Below, in pieces: positions 33,433 through 45,073 of a DNA stretch of 64,000 bases. Each line of letters starts with the position of its first letter. Position 1 is the first letter of the stretch. Location: contig NC_073693.1 of the NCBI RefSeq assembly GCF_029784155.1, positions 352,241,117 through 352,305,116 on the forward strand. The letters run 5' to 3'. Origin of the DNA: Uranotaenia lowii (taxonomy: Eukaryota; Arthropoda; Insecta; Diptera; Culicidae). The notes beneath the pieces were generated by a model, which had not been told where the DNA came from, ran no database searches, and saw only the letters and a list, made by a program, of their open reading frames with translations. Both the position numbers and the translations under genes were made by a program.

Positions 33433-34047
33433 TTTTGAGTTTTTAATATGTTCCATTCATTATTTTTAGTTGTATTGCTGTTTTATAGTTTACTTTTACT
33501 TTTTACTATTTCACTGTTTCCTTTTCCTACTAACCAATAAAAGCACCACTGATTTGAAATTCATTTTCCCCCATAACTTCACGGAAACAATAATTTAAAC
33601 TAAACTTAAACCCCTAATAAACCATACTTATAATACACTTAAGCCATGTTTGGAGAGTTAAGTCAGTTGTAAATAATCATAATTTTATCAACGGCAACAA
33701 ATACATACTGGTTGGAAATGGCTTGGACCACTTTTTTGACGTTTTTGGAGGTTTTTTGATGATATTGAATAATTTGAATATGAATTATTTTGAAATTTCT
33801 CAACAAAAACCTTAAAATCAAGATTTCTCGGATTTTCTGCTAGGGATTTTTTTTAAAATTTACCCAGAGGTGCAGAATGACCTAAGGAATCGAGCCCCGT
33901 ACTTGGATTTGATGGACAATTTTTTTTTATAATAACGGTCCAGAGGCGCACCGTGTGACCCATTGTTGCTTCCTGCTCACCCGTTTTCGTCAGCCGTTTG
34001 GGACCCAATTCGTGGGACACTAAGAACGGAATCCTGCGTCCGTACAT

Positions 34048-34197
34048 TGTCAAAATTGTCAAAATTGTCAAAATTGTCAAAATTGTCAAAATTTTCAAAA
34101 TTGTCAAAATTGTCAAAATTGTCAAAATTGTCAAAATTGTCAAAATTGTCAAAATTGTCAAAATTGTCAAAATTGTCAAAATTGTCAAAACTTTCAA
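34048..34197 (+). repeat. 9-bp tandem array 3 (TTGTCAAAA)
   Basis: About 16 units with two AAAATTTTC / AAAACTTTC variants. It begins directly at the end of the GC-richer segment that flanks the Transib-like element, 92 bp from the transposon end. Confidence 0.95.
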
Positions 34198-36548
34198 ATT
34201 TTTGATGAAATTTTGAAATTTCTCGGCTTAAATTGAAATTTTTTTTCTATGGTCACGTCAAAACAAGATAAGTTTCGAAAACTATGTGACAAACTCATTC
34301 ATTGACACTTTTAACTTTCAAGAGAAATCCCAGCTACGTCAAATTGGTTCCGAATGAATGAAATCAGGGACGAAAAAAGAATCCTCAACCACTAATCCGA
34401 TTTTACTCGGATTTATTTTTCTGCACTGTTTGGTTCGGTTGCTCAGGTTTGGTATTGTGGGTGTCCGGAGTTTTTTTTTTCCAACGCATATCCCTTGTCC
34501 CTTGCGTTGGATCCAAATTGCTGCTGGAATTTTACCACTCGGTAATTCAATGTGTCACCATTTTGATGTTCCAACTGGCGGAACTAGAATGGTTCAAATC
34601 AGAGAGATTGGTGCCTCTGTCACGTTAAGGCAGAATTCAACAAGAGTTATTTCTTGAGTGAAAAAAAAAATTTTCAATGTTGGAACCAAGGTTTCATTTC
34701 CGGATTACCTCACAAAAATGAACCAACCTGAGGAGATTAATTTACCTTTTTATTTGCTTTCACTACAGCCCACAGGGGAAAATCTGATTTCTCCCTTTTC
34801 GGAAATAACCATAATTAATTGGGCACAATTACACCAGCACTGGTCCTATGGGTTGATGTAGCGGGATATTCGGGCCGAATAAATGAGGATGGAGCCTTTT
34901 TTGCTCGCTGGCTTTCGACTGGAAGTCCCTTTTGGTAGTCAGAAAGCGATCCCAACAATGGAATGGCTGGTATTAAATGATTATGGCAATATCAGACTAG
35001 TATATCTGTTTCAAACAGCTGAATTAAATTTTGACGTGTTAATATGCTACTGATCATCAATTATTCTTTTATTGGATTGCTGGATTTTGTAACAAATTTT
35101 GAAAAAAATCAATAGATTTCTGTTTTACTGTATCTGTTGCTTTAAGTTTTTTTTACTCAAGTCCCAAGCTGACGTGTCTTAAAATAACACCATTAACATT
35201 TTAAGTGGGCAGAACCTCAAAATATCTCAAGGATTGTAGTTAATTATAATTTGATTGGATAAGGACTCCAAAACAGCTCCGGTGGGTCAGCAAGGGTTAA
35301 GTGAAAGGGTGAAAGACAAAGTTTCTGAAAGCCTTCGCCTTGGAAGATTAGCTGCTGCTTCTGGTCCATCTGGCTCGGTGAAGCAAGTGGATTTGTCCCG
35401 AGATGGCTAGTATTTAGTTGAGGCGAGATTAAACCGCGTTTCTCAATCGCGATAATGAAGCGCTAATTGACGGATGGTAAACCGGGCGATTATTCCGCTC
35501 CTTGGGTTTGAGTAATTTTCAATATTAATTATCGTTATGGATGAGATGAGCTCAGGTGGACCGCTTCGATTGAGCTGATTGAATAACTCTCTAGTTATGG
35601 CAGACTCTAGTCAGCCTATTCATGTGTTCTATGTACTTTTTTTAATACATTATCACGAATTGAAGATTAAGAAATAAATAAAAATTATTTAAAATATTAA
35701 ATCTTACTCAAACCACAGTTACAGTGATACATAAATATTGATTAAGCATCATCAGAAAGTCAATGTTTCTCTTTCCCAATAATTGATAGCTCATTCGTGT
35801 ATCGAATAACATTGCTAACTAATTGCCGCATAAATATTTGAATGTACCTCTACTCATATATAAACGCGCTACCATTGCATTCGATGCACTAATTAAATCA
35901 ACAGAAATCAAATGAATGAATGTTACCTACCGGAATTGGCCACAAAATTTAACCGCGCCCCAATGAACACCGCAAAATGCCATTCGAAATTAACCGGAGC
36001 AGATTGTGGGAAAATGCCAAATGGCCAAATTATCACCACCGCACACACTAATCCTAATAGGATTATCTCACCGTGGAGATTTTTCTGTTTCTGGACTAAT
36101 TCTCTAATTTCGGTCGATTTTCACCAGTTGCTTGAGGAATTTGCACACCGAATAATCGATTAGAAGCAATTTATTATTTTCAATCGGATATCAAAAGCAT
36201 CATTCACACTTGACGAGATGAAAAACTCTACTGAAAATATTTCAACCTGTATCAATTTTAACTTAAATATGAAAACTTTTTGAAATTTAGGTTATTAGGA
36301 ATACACTCCTTTTTTGGAAAGTCTGTCCATGTTGTGAAAATTTTTCAATGATTTGAGAGTAAATTTTAATTTATAATTGAGAATTTTAATTTTGATAAAT
36401 TTTTCATATCGCAATTGGAAAATGAAAAATTGAGATTTGATTTCAAAAATTGTTTTTTAACATTCTCCAATGTGCATTTTTATCATCGAATGTCAGAAAC
36501 TACAGCCATAAAAGTTCGAGTAAGAAATTTTGTTTCAACACAATAAAT
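34198..36548. other. AT-rich DNA, no gene recognised
   Basis: Short ORFs (34358-34657, 34658-34861, 35912-36163) have no domain-like features. Possibly intron or upstream region of PDE9. Confidence 0.4.
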
Positions 36549-37475
36549 TCTATATCTATAAAAATGGATTGCTATCTGTCTGTCTGTTTCCTATGGCAGG
36601 TGAGAGTATTGGAGGCCTGGAAAGGTTCCTATGATGGTTTGAGACCCCTCCTGCAAACACGGAGAGGGGAGGGAGTCTCCCAAACAAAAGACAAATGTTT
36701 GCATAACTCGAGAACAGATCAAGCGAATGGAGCCAAATTTGGCATGGGAGGGTATTTGGATACGAAATGTATTGCTTTAATTATTTGGGACCCCTCCCTC
36801 ATTCTAGTAGGAAGATAGAAATAAGGGGAGGGGGCCTTTTTTATATTTTTTTACATAACTCCAAAACATAAATAAGCAAATTGAATCAAATTTGGCATGC
36901 GAGGGTAATTGGGTACGAGAAATGTTCTAGCTTTGGATGAAATGCTATCCCAGTTGAGAAGTGCTACCCAATTTTCAAGGGATTATAGGCATTTTCGACG
37001 ATACAATCGTGCTAAACAGGTAAATTTTTCCTACCAAGGATTTTTAGCATATTTTTAAAGGTTCGCAATATCGACGATAGGTGGTAAAATAAGACAGAAA
37101 ATGATCGGATTTTTGTTATAAATGTAATGTCAGTGTGATTCGTGGTAACACTTTCTTCTTCCATTACTGATTATAATTTTAATGGCATGTGCGGCGGAAT
37201 GAAAACTAGAGAGAATTTATTTTATAGAATTTGAAAGAAAGGTGGATAGACAGGCATTAGTGCGCCAATAGGAGAAAGCTTGATAGGTGTTGAAATTTTA
37301 GGCTAGAGGGCATGTCTTCCATTATTGGGGAGATAGGAAAGGAAAAGGGACTCCTTTACAACTTCTGGCATAACTTGAGAACTATTCGAACATATGGAAC
37401 CAAATTTGATATGGGAGAGCGAGAAATAGTTATATCTATCATTATTTGAAACGCCTCCTTTCTTGCATTGGGGAT

Positions 37476-39018
37476 TAGACTGAGTCAATTTGGGGTAATT
37501 TTCGAATTTCTGAAACCCTGGGGTCTTAAAAGTTTCGTTTTGTCCTAAAACTCATCCATGATTTTTTGCCGAATTTTTAAGTAACGTTTACATGAGTAAA
37601 TTTGGACTTTTAGGTTTGTATGGGAAAATTTAAAATTTTGTACTGAAAAACGAACATGGTTTTTCTTTTAGCTCTGGTTCCAAGCCATTCCACCCTTTAT
37701 GTGCCAATTTATAAATTTCTTAAAGGAAATTTTCCGCTTAACAACATTGCCGAAGACCGTTACTTATTATCTCTCCAGACAACGAAGTTATAACCAATGT
37801 AATGAAGGTATGTCTTTTGGCATTGAAGGCAATTCAAATAAACCCGCAACACTGCTGGGTACAAACGAGAGATTGCTTGACTGATTTGCTCGTAGATGTT
37901 TTCTTTCAAATTTTATCATATTAGTCTCTTCGAAGCGATTGTTGTTTACATTAGGAGCCACTCTTTGATGGTTTCTATAAATAAAAATGACTATGCTTGA
38001 AGGGCTGGCATTCAATTGATTGCAAGCGCATCAACATTTCACATAGAGCTGGAACAGCAAAACAACGAACCCCACACTCAGTATTAAAAACACCTATATT
38101 AGAATCGTTGTCGCTCGGCCTGTTCTTGACCGATATTCATAAATAGGATATCAAAATGAAGATAAAAGATTCGTTTAGCATTTTGTTAAAAAAAAATTGA
38201 GAACCAAATCATGAGGTCTTAAGAAAAGTTGCTTCAACTGAACGCCTTTTGCTGAAACATTTTCCCCCGGGTAACCATAAATACATATGCAATAATTCAA
38301 ATATCGGATATTTAATGTATTTAAATTAAAAGCGAATACTTATAATGTATCTTTTTGTTATTAGAAACTCTAATCTTTTTTTCGATCTGAACTCTGGCAT
38401 TTGTTTTCGGCCAGCTTGTTGGGCGATGTTGTTGTGCTGTTCCAGCTCTATGTGAAATGTTGATGCGCTTGCAATCAATTGAATGCCAGCCCTTCAAGCA
38501 TAGTCATTTTTATTTATAGAAACCATCAAAGAGTGGCTCCTAATGTAAACAACAATCGCTTCGAAGAGACTAATATGATAAAATTTGAAAGAAAACATCT
38601 ACGAGCAAATCAGTCAAGCAATCTCTCGTTTGTATCCAGCAGTGTTGCGGGTTTATTTGAATTGCCTTCAATGCCAAAAGACATACCTTCATTACATTGG
38701 TTATAACTTCGTTGTCTGGAGAGATAATAAGTAACGGTCTTCGGCAATGTTGTTAAGCGGAAAATTTCCTTTAAGAAATTTATAAATTGGCACATAAAGG
38801 GTGGAATGGCTTGGAACCAGAGCTAAAAGAAAAACCATGTTCGTTTTTCAGTACAAAATTTTAAATTTTCCCATACAAACCTAAAAGTCCAAATTTACTC
38901 ATGTAAACGTTACTTAAAAATTCGGCAAAAAATCATGGATGAGTTTTAGGACAAAACGAAACTTTTAAGACCCCAGGGTTTGAGAAATTCGAAAATGACC
39001 CCAAATCGACTCAGTCTA
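37476..39018. mobile_element. hAT-like foldback element in the Helitron
   Basis: It is 1,543 bp long with inverted arms of about 595 bp (37476-38070 and 38424-39018) starting TAGACTGAGTC and differing at few positions. The 8-bp target duplication TTGGGGAT lies at 37468-37475 and 39019-39026. The 8-bp size suggests hAT. The two mirrored short ORFs in the arms are not genes. Confidence 0.7.
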
Positions 39019-39971
39019 TTGGGGATATAGGAAGCGATGGTACAATTCTTTGCAAAAATTGAGAACTTATACGTGGAAATGGAATCAAATTTTACACGGA
39101 AAAGAATTGGGCCACCAAAATGATTCTATTTTTATTTAAGGCACCACCCTTTTTCCAATGAGTACGATGGTGGGAGAGGCCCTAATAAAAATTTTGTAGG
39201 CATAACTTAAAGATTAATCATGCAAATGAAATCATATTGGGCATAGGAAGGTGTTTGGGTACGAAATATGTTTCTAAGATTGTTATAAAACCTTACGCCT
39301 TTCTGCAATGAGAGGGAAGGAGGGGGCTCTATACCATTTTGTTGTTTCGCCTGATTATTCATCATCTAATGGAATCAAATTTGATATGAGAAGGTTTTTG
39401 GGAACGAAAAAATGGGTATGATTATAAGAAACGGCTGCCTTCTTCAAGTAGTGGGAGTGGGAAGAGGAAAGGGCATTTTTAGCATTAATCGAGCATTTAT
39501 CAATCAAAAAGAACCATCTTTTATAAGTGAGGCTGTTTGCAAACGAATAAATTGAGACCCTCTGTTTTTTCAAGGTGAAGTAGGAAATGAGACAAGGTTT
39601 TAATTTCATATTATTATGAAACAACGTTATTTAGATACCAACAATGCTTTTATGGAGGTTCGTGAGCCCTCCCCACTTTGGAAGAATAGAAGGTGGAGAA
39701 TCCATATCGATAAAACATACATATTGGTATAATTAGAGAACTCATTAAACTTACGAACACAAAGTACAAATTTCAGATCTTTAAAACAAATTGAAAGATC
39801 AAGTTACACTTAATAAGATGAAATCCTCTTTGTATTAAAATTCCATACGCCAGCTGCAGCTCTCATTTTAAAATAGTTGCTTCTGATTTCTGTTGAAATT
39901 GATTTTAAATGATACTTTTAAGAAAACTTAAAAATTTAGATAATTTAGGCAAATTTCATTTATTTGTGCAA

Positions 39972-40000
39972 GGTGTAGCAAAGCACACCGGGTCAGCTAG
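39972..40000 (+). terminator. Helitron 3' terminal hairpin and CTAG end
   Basis: Stem GGTGT (39972-39976) with ACACC (39985-39989), then GGGTCAGCTAG. In Helitrons this hairpin marks the end of rolling-circle transfer; here it sets the 3' boundary. Confidence 0.6.
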
Positions 40001-40088
40001 TTATCTATAAACCGGATTTTTAAATAAATTATAAATGCTCATTTGAGAAATCAGGTCTAGGATTAATTTTCATAATTTTGATAAGATA

Positions 40089-41455
40089 AGGTTGGCAAAA
40101 ATTTTTCAGCACGTATCAAGGCCGGACAAATCCGGACTATTTCATCTTAAAACCTATCAAAATCTGGGCATTTTATTTCAAGACTATCGACCAAAAATCC
40201 GGGCAATATCCGGACTAATTTGGACAAAACCCAGGAATTACTCAAACAAAAGTTTAAAAAAAAAACTTGAAAAAAAAAATTATTTCATAAAAATTTATGA
40301 GTAGGGGAAAGTCGGGTAAGACGGAAACCCTAAGGTAAAATCGCAATAGAAAATCAGATATTGCTTTTTTCATCGCAGATTTCGTGCAGATGGGCAGTTT
40401 AGATTGTTTGCTATCGCATATACCATTGGAATTAGTAAATTTACTTCATCAAGATGATTCTATAGCTATTTAAAACATGCTTGCAAACTACACTTTTCAA
40501 AAATGGTCGACTAAAACGGACACTGCTCCGAAAAGGTACATTTTGCCGCAAAAATTGCTGTAAAAGTAGATATTTTTGTGAGTTAAGTATTTGAAAATGT
40601 TTTTCAACCCAAATGGGACCAACTGGTCCGAGTCCAGAAGCAAAACAGTGTGGTTTAGGAATTCCGTGTGTTATATGCGCTTTCTTTACCGGAGATCCTG
40701 TTTTTACAGTTATTATGGCCTGGTTGAGATGGTGAGTGCTATTCAACCGACAATTGTTCTTACCAAGGTCTTTTGAAGGCGTATGGAGGATTAATCCGAT
40801 GAAAAAATTAAAATACCTGGAGAAACTTATGCGTCCGTCTTACCCGCCTAAACAATTTTTTTTTCAAAACGAGTTCGCTGATTTTCCTACAGATGATTTA
40901 AAAGAAGTCTAATAAACACTCTTCCTTTGAAAACGGTTGAAATTTTCAAAAATTTTGGGAGTTATGAACTATTTTATGAGGAGAGAAAATTACATCAGAT
41001 AATAGACCCTCAAAGTTTTTGTTTGTTTTGTTTACCATTATGGGATCTTGCTTGCTATAAACAAATAAAAGGTCTCGAAAGTGTTGATACACTTAGAAGA
41101 ACATATTACCATCATTAGATTTTTGACAAACATTGTAATTTTCGAAATATTGAAAGTGTCCGTTTTAACCGACTTTCCCCTAGACTTTAAATTTTATTTA
41201 AGAATTCCGAAAATCCTTAAATGCTTATTTTCATAAAACTTGTTCAAAAAAATGGTTTTGGATAATAAAAAAAATTACAACATAATTTGTTTTTTTTTTA
41301 TTGATTTGGCAAATAAAGTTAATACATTCAGCCAAAAACCGAGCTTTTTTCAATGAAATCCGGGCAACTGGGCCGGAACAGACTTTTCTCAAATTTTGTA
41401 TTAAATAGCCGGGCAAATACGAAAAAACCGGGCAATCTGGCAACATCACGATAAG
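40089..41455 (+). mobile_element. Dispersed repeat family, copy 2, apparently full length
   Basis: The left end AGGTTGGCAAAAATTTTTC and the right end ATCTGGCAACATC are roughly inverted. Both sides are rich in CCGGGCAA / CCGGACAAAT motifs shared with 3301 and 47450-47672. Another element (40304-41180) is nested within. No coding frame. Confidence 0.5.
40304..41180. mobile_element. TA-flanked MITE nested in the dispersed repeat
   Basis: Terminal repeats GGGGAAAGTCGGGTAAGACG at 40304 and its imperfect complement ending at 41180, each flanked by TA (40302-40303 and 41181-41182). It is 877 bp long with no transposase. TA duplication fits Tc1/mariner-type MITEs. Confidence 0.6.
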
Positions 41456-41587
41456 ACATTCAGGCTCCGCACAACATTTCAGATGCAAATTTTACATACC
41501 GGTTCAATTTGGATTCAAAATTTAAGAAATCGGATTCGGACATCAACCATTCATTCAAAAGTCGGAATTCAGATGCTGAAATGTGTA

Positions 41588-42960
41588 ACTGACTCTGTCC
41601 CATTTTGTTCAAAGTTTTCAAGTCCGAAAATGCTTTTTTTCTGAAATAATTGAAAAACGTAGAGGAATTGAGGATAAAAACAGCCATAATTTTCCGAAGC
41701 GTGCAGTGACTCAAACAGCAAAATTGATTTTCTTGGAAAAAATCTCATAAGATACATATGTCTCATTGGGTACAAAATTTTCAAGTCCGAACATGCTTTT
41801 TTGACTATTTGAAAAAATGAAAGGTAATTGAAGGTTAAACAGTCATAACTCCAGTTTCTTATCCGTGCGGTGACTCAAACAGCCCTTATTGGATTCCTCA
41901 GGAAAAATCACATAGGATACGCCTCATTTTGTTCAAAGTCTTCAAGTCTAAAAATGATTTTTTCTGAAATAATTGAAAAGAATGTTGGGAAATTGAGGGT
42001 AGAACAGCCATAACTCCAGTTTCCAATCATCCGTGCGGTGGCTCAAATAGCCTTCATTGGATTCCTCAGAAAAAATCACATAAGATACTTCTCATATTGT
42101 TCAAAATTTTCAAGTCCGAAAATGCTTTTTTCTTAAATTGAGAGTAAAAACAACAAAAACAGCCAGAACTGTAAAACACCTTTTATTGGCTGCGAAAAAT
42201 ACGAAAATCAAAGGCAAGAATGCGAAATTCAAACTACAATGTGAGATATTTTGGCATTCACTCAAGCAGCTGAACAAAAACTAATAAAATTAATAAAATC
42301 AGGTCTTAGTAAAAAAGTTATAAAAATCTAAATATTGTGTTAGTTATAAGGCATTATGTAATTAGTTTTAAGTATTTTGTTTCAGCTCTTTAAACTCGAA
42401 TGAACTCTAAATATTTAAAAAGTCTCAAATAAAATTTGAAAAAAACTCCATTTTTCGAAACGTGCGGTGGCTTAAACAGCCTTCATTGGATTTCTCGGAA
42501 AAAATCACACAAGATATGTCGCATTTGGTTCAAAATTTGGAAGTCCGAACATGCGTTTTTCTTAAATAATTGAAATATATAGGAGAATTGAGGGTAAAAC
42601 ACCCATAACTGCATTTTACAAAGCGTAAAGGTAGCTAAATAAGCCTTCATTGGATTCCTCGAAAAAATTCACAAAAGAGACGGTTCAAAATTTGGAAGCT
42701 CGAATAAGCTTTATTTTTAAATAATTGAAATATATAGAGGAATTGAGGGTAAAACAGCCATAGCTCCATTTTTCGAAGCGTTCGGTGGTTCAAACATCCT
42801 CCATTGGATTCCTCAGAAAAAAGAAAGGTCTATTTTTGTTCAAAATTTTCAAGTCTGAATAAGTTATTTTCTGGATTGTTTACAAAATATAGGGGAATTG
42901 GGGGTTAAAAAAAGCACTATTACTCCGTTCGTAAGCTTGTTCGGCGTCTGAATCTGGTTT
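41588..42960. repeat. Degenerate satellite of roughly 140-190-bp units
   Basis: Motifs recur in fixed order: TTCAAGTCCGAAAATGC, GAATTGAGGGTAAAACAGCC, GTGCGGTGGCTCAAACAGCC, TTCATTGGATTCCTC, AAAATCACATAAGATAC. I count about seven copies. The run is broken at about 42150-42430 by unrelated AT-rich sequence. Confidence 0.75.
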
Positions 42961-43124
42961 TTCACTAAAGGAAAGTTCTTTTTCATGGATTTTTTTCGTG
43001 TAGGAGGGAAGATATTCAATTTCTCCGCGGTTTATACACTTTTCTCCCCATTGTGCGCTGGATGTAATTTTTTGGGGTTTCTTTTGTTTACTTTGTTCGG
43101 TGATGTTTTCAAAAATTTTGCATG

Positions 43125-43300
43125 TTTTACGTTTCAGTCTACTTTTATTCGACCATCCTCAAATGAAAAAAAAATCAATTTTCCACCTGATAAGGCCGTC
43201 GCTCTGCTCTAAGACGACAGATAGACGGCCCTAGCAAGCGGGAAAATTGCTTTTTTTTTCTCCTTAGGATGGTCGAATAAAAGTAGACTGAAACGTAAAA
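43125..43300. mobile_element. Hairpin element with perfect 35-bp arms
   Basis: Arms 43125-43159 and 43266-43300 are identical inverted copies (35 of 35). The interior also pairs in part (AATTTTCC with GGAAAATT; GGCCGTC with GACGGCC). It is 176 bp long, MITE-sized. No target duplication is obvious. Confidence 0.65.
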
Positions 43301-45073
43301 TTAGCGAATTATTTAAATAAACAAAAAAAAAAACTGTTGTATCATCCAATATGAATAATATGAATAAGCCTTAAGCATTCATCTCAGTGTATTTTTCTAT
43401 CATGAGCAGTCGAATAAAATACGTTAGATAGTCTGGATCGTCTTAAATAGATTCGTTATATTTGACAAAATTCCTTTGTTTTATTTGTACCAGAACAGAA
43501 ACTCCGAAAAAAGGCTTAAATTCCATGAAAAATATCAATTCCAACGATCTATGTAAAAATTTGACTAAGACATCAGATGTATTGAGACTCGGAATTCACA
43601 TTCCTTCCGCTTGAACCCCCTCACAGCTTCCAACATTTTCGGAATATTGGAATATGAAACACTTCCTGCCCACCGTCACCGGAACTATGTGGTTCGCCAA
43701 ATTGCCAGACAGCCTGGCTGACAAAAATTAAAACTGCAGGGCAAAACTTTCGCTTAACGTGGGCAGCAGGAGACAAGTTTCAGATTTTACCTTAGAGTTT
43801 GTACTTTTCCTAGTAAAGCTTAAGAGTAGATTTTTAACGGAAGTGAACTTTCCACATGTTGGTGGTTAGACGAAAGGGAAGAAAAAGGGAAAAACACGAA
43901 AGGATTTCGTTATGGCTTTCCATCAGCCGGTAAGTTTCAAGGTAAACACTTACAGCTGCCACTTTCGTCTGACAGCAGATTATAAAGTTCCTGTGAAATG
44001 CTTTCACATTTCGAAATTTGTCTTCATAGTCTTGAATAGCATTGAGTTGTGAATCTACATTTTAAATTTCAATAAAAAATTTCGACATAACAGATTGATT
44101 TTGAAATCATAGATTTTCAAAATATGTTAAGAACATAAATGATTTATTTTGACTTTGAAGTTTGAAATTATAAATTTAAAGTTTGCTTTCAAAATTAAGA
44201 AACAATGCAATTTTCTTACAATTTTTTGTGACGCAATAATGAGCCGATGTTCCACCACAATCAATTGCCACCTCGAAATTGCGGATCCATAGCAATAAAG
44301 CACGCGTTTTATAGCTTTTCTGTATACAGCTGCAAAAAGAAAAGAAAAAGTTTTTAAATTTGCTTTCACGCGTTTTGCTTATCTGATTTCCCTGGACACA
44401 TCGTGTGGTTCGACCCAACAGGGGAAGGTCATTTTTCGAATCCCTCGGCTGACAAAACTAGGTACGGTCTCCCAGATCTCAGACTGATATTTTTTTTCTA
44501 GACAATATTTTGTTCTATTAATTTTATCTAATAGAATTAAACATAGTATCAAAAATAAATTTAAGCCAGAGATTAAATAATTCCAAACTTAATATATTTT
44601 GTGTGCACTCCGTATTTTTTTTTTATCTTTCAACCTAAAACGCTTCAATATTATCCTTTAAAAAATTCACAGTCTGGGACCAAAATTGAAACCCAAATAA
44701 AATCTGACACTAATTCTATTTCCACTGTGCGCTACTGATGGCTTTTTCCCATTAAAAAAGGCTGGCAAATTTGGGACGAACCTTCATCATTTTTCGAGCC
44801 GCGAACCTAGAAAGGCTTTGGTTTTTGTTATCATAACAAACACGAAAGGCTGCTTTGCTGTTTTTTTTAAGCTGTTCCAAATGTACTTTAAGCTGGATTT
44901 TCTACTCTAAGTGTCTCAATCCTAAAATGCAAGTTGTTTAAAAAGTTTAAATCATACTTAAAAAATTTCCATTTCTTTAACCTCATTTGAAAAATTTCCA
45001 TGAATAGAATACATAAAAATATAAAGCTTTCACTTCAAAACAACGCCATAAAATTTGAAAAAAATCAAATAAT
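43301..45073. other. AT-rich DNA, no gene recognised
   Basis: Short ORFs at 44127-44418 overlap in two frames and look random. Confidence 0.4.

Larger units (their letters stand above)
30384..33955 (+). mobile_element. Transib-like DNA transposon, nearly complete
   Basis: It is 3,572 bp long with inverted arms of about 354 bp (30384-30737 and 33602-33955) starting CACGGTGCGCCTCTGG. The 5-bp target duplication TGACC lies at 30379-30383 and 33956-33960. A Transib-type CACNRTG end plus a 5-bp duplication and one roughly 650-residue transposase gene support the class. A hAT MITE is inserted in its first intron. Transib is the family from which RAG1 is thought to derive. Confidence 0.7.
36549..40000 (+). 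mobile_element. Helitron, non-autonomous
   Basis: The 5' end TCTATATCTATAAAAATGG and the 3' end with a short hairpin followed by CTAG (39997-40000) and a flanking T match the Helitron pattern of TC at the start and CTRR at the end. The interior holds degenerate repeats built around ATAACT..GAGAACT..TCAAGC, AATGGAACCAAATTTGG and GACCCCTCCCTC. There is no Rep/helicase frame. A hAT-like foldback is nested at 37476-39018. The base before the 5' end is T and not A, so the exact start may be slightly off. Confidence 0.65.

Noticed and set aside
37788..38795. Two identical 75-residue ORFs on opposite strands
   Set aside because: They are mirror copies inside the inverted arms of the hAT-like foldback element.
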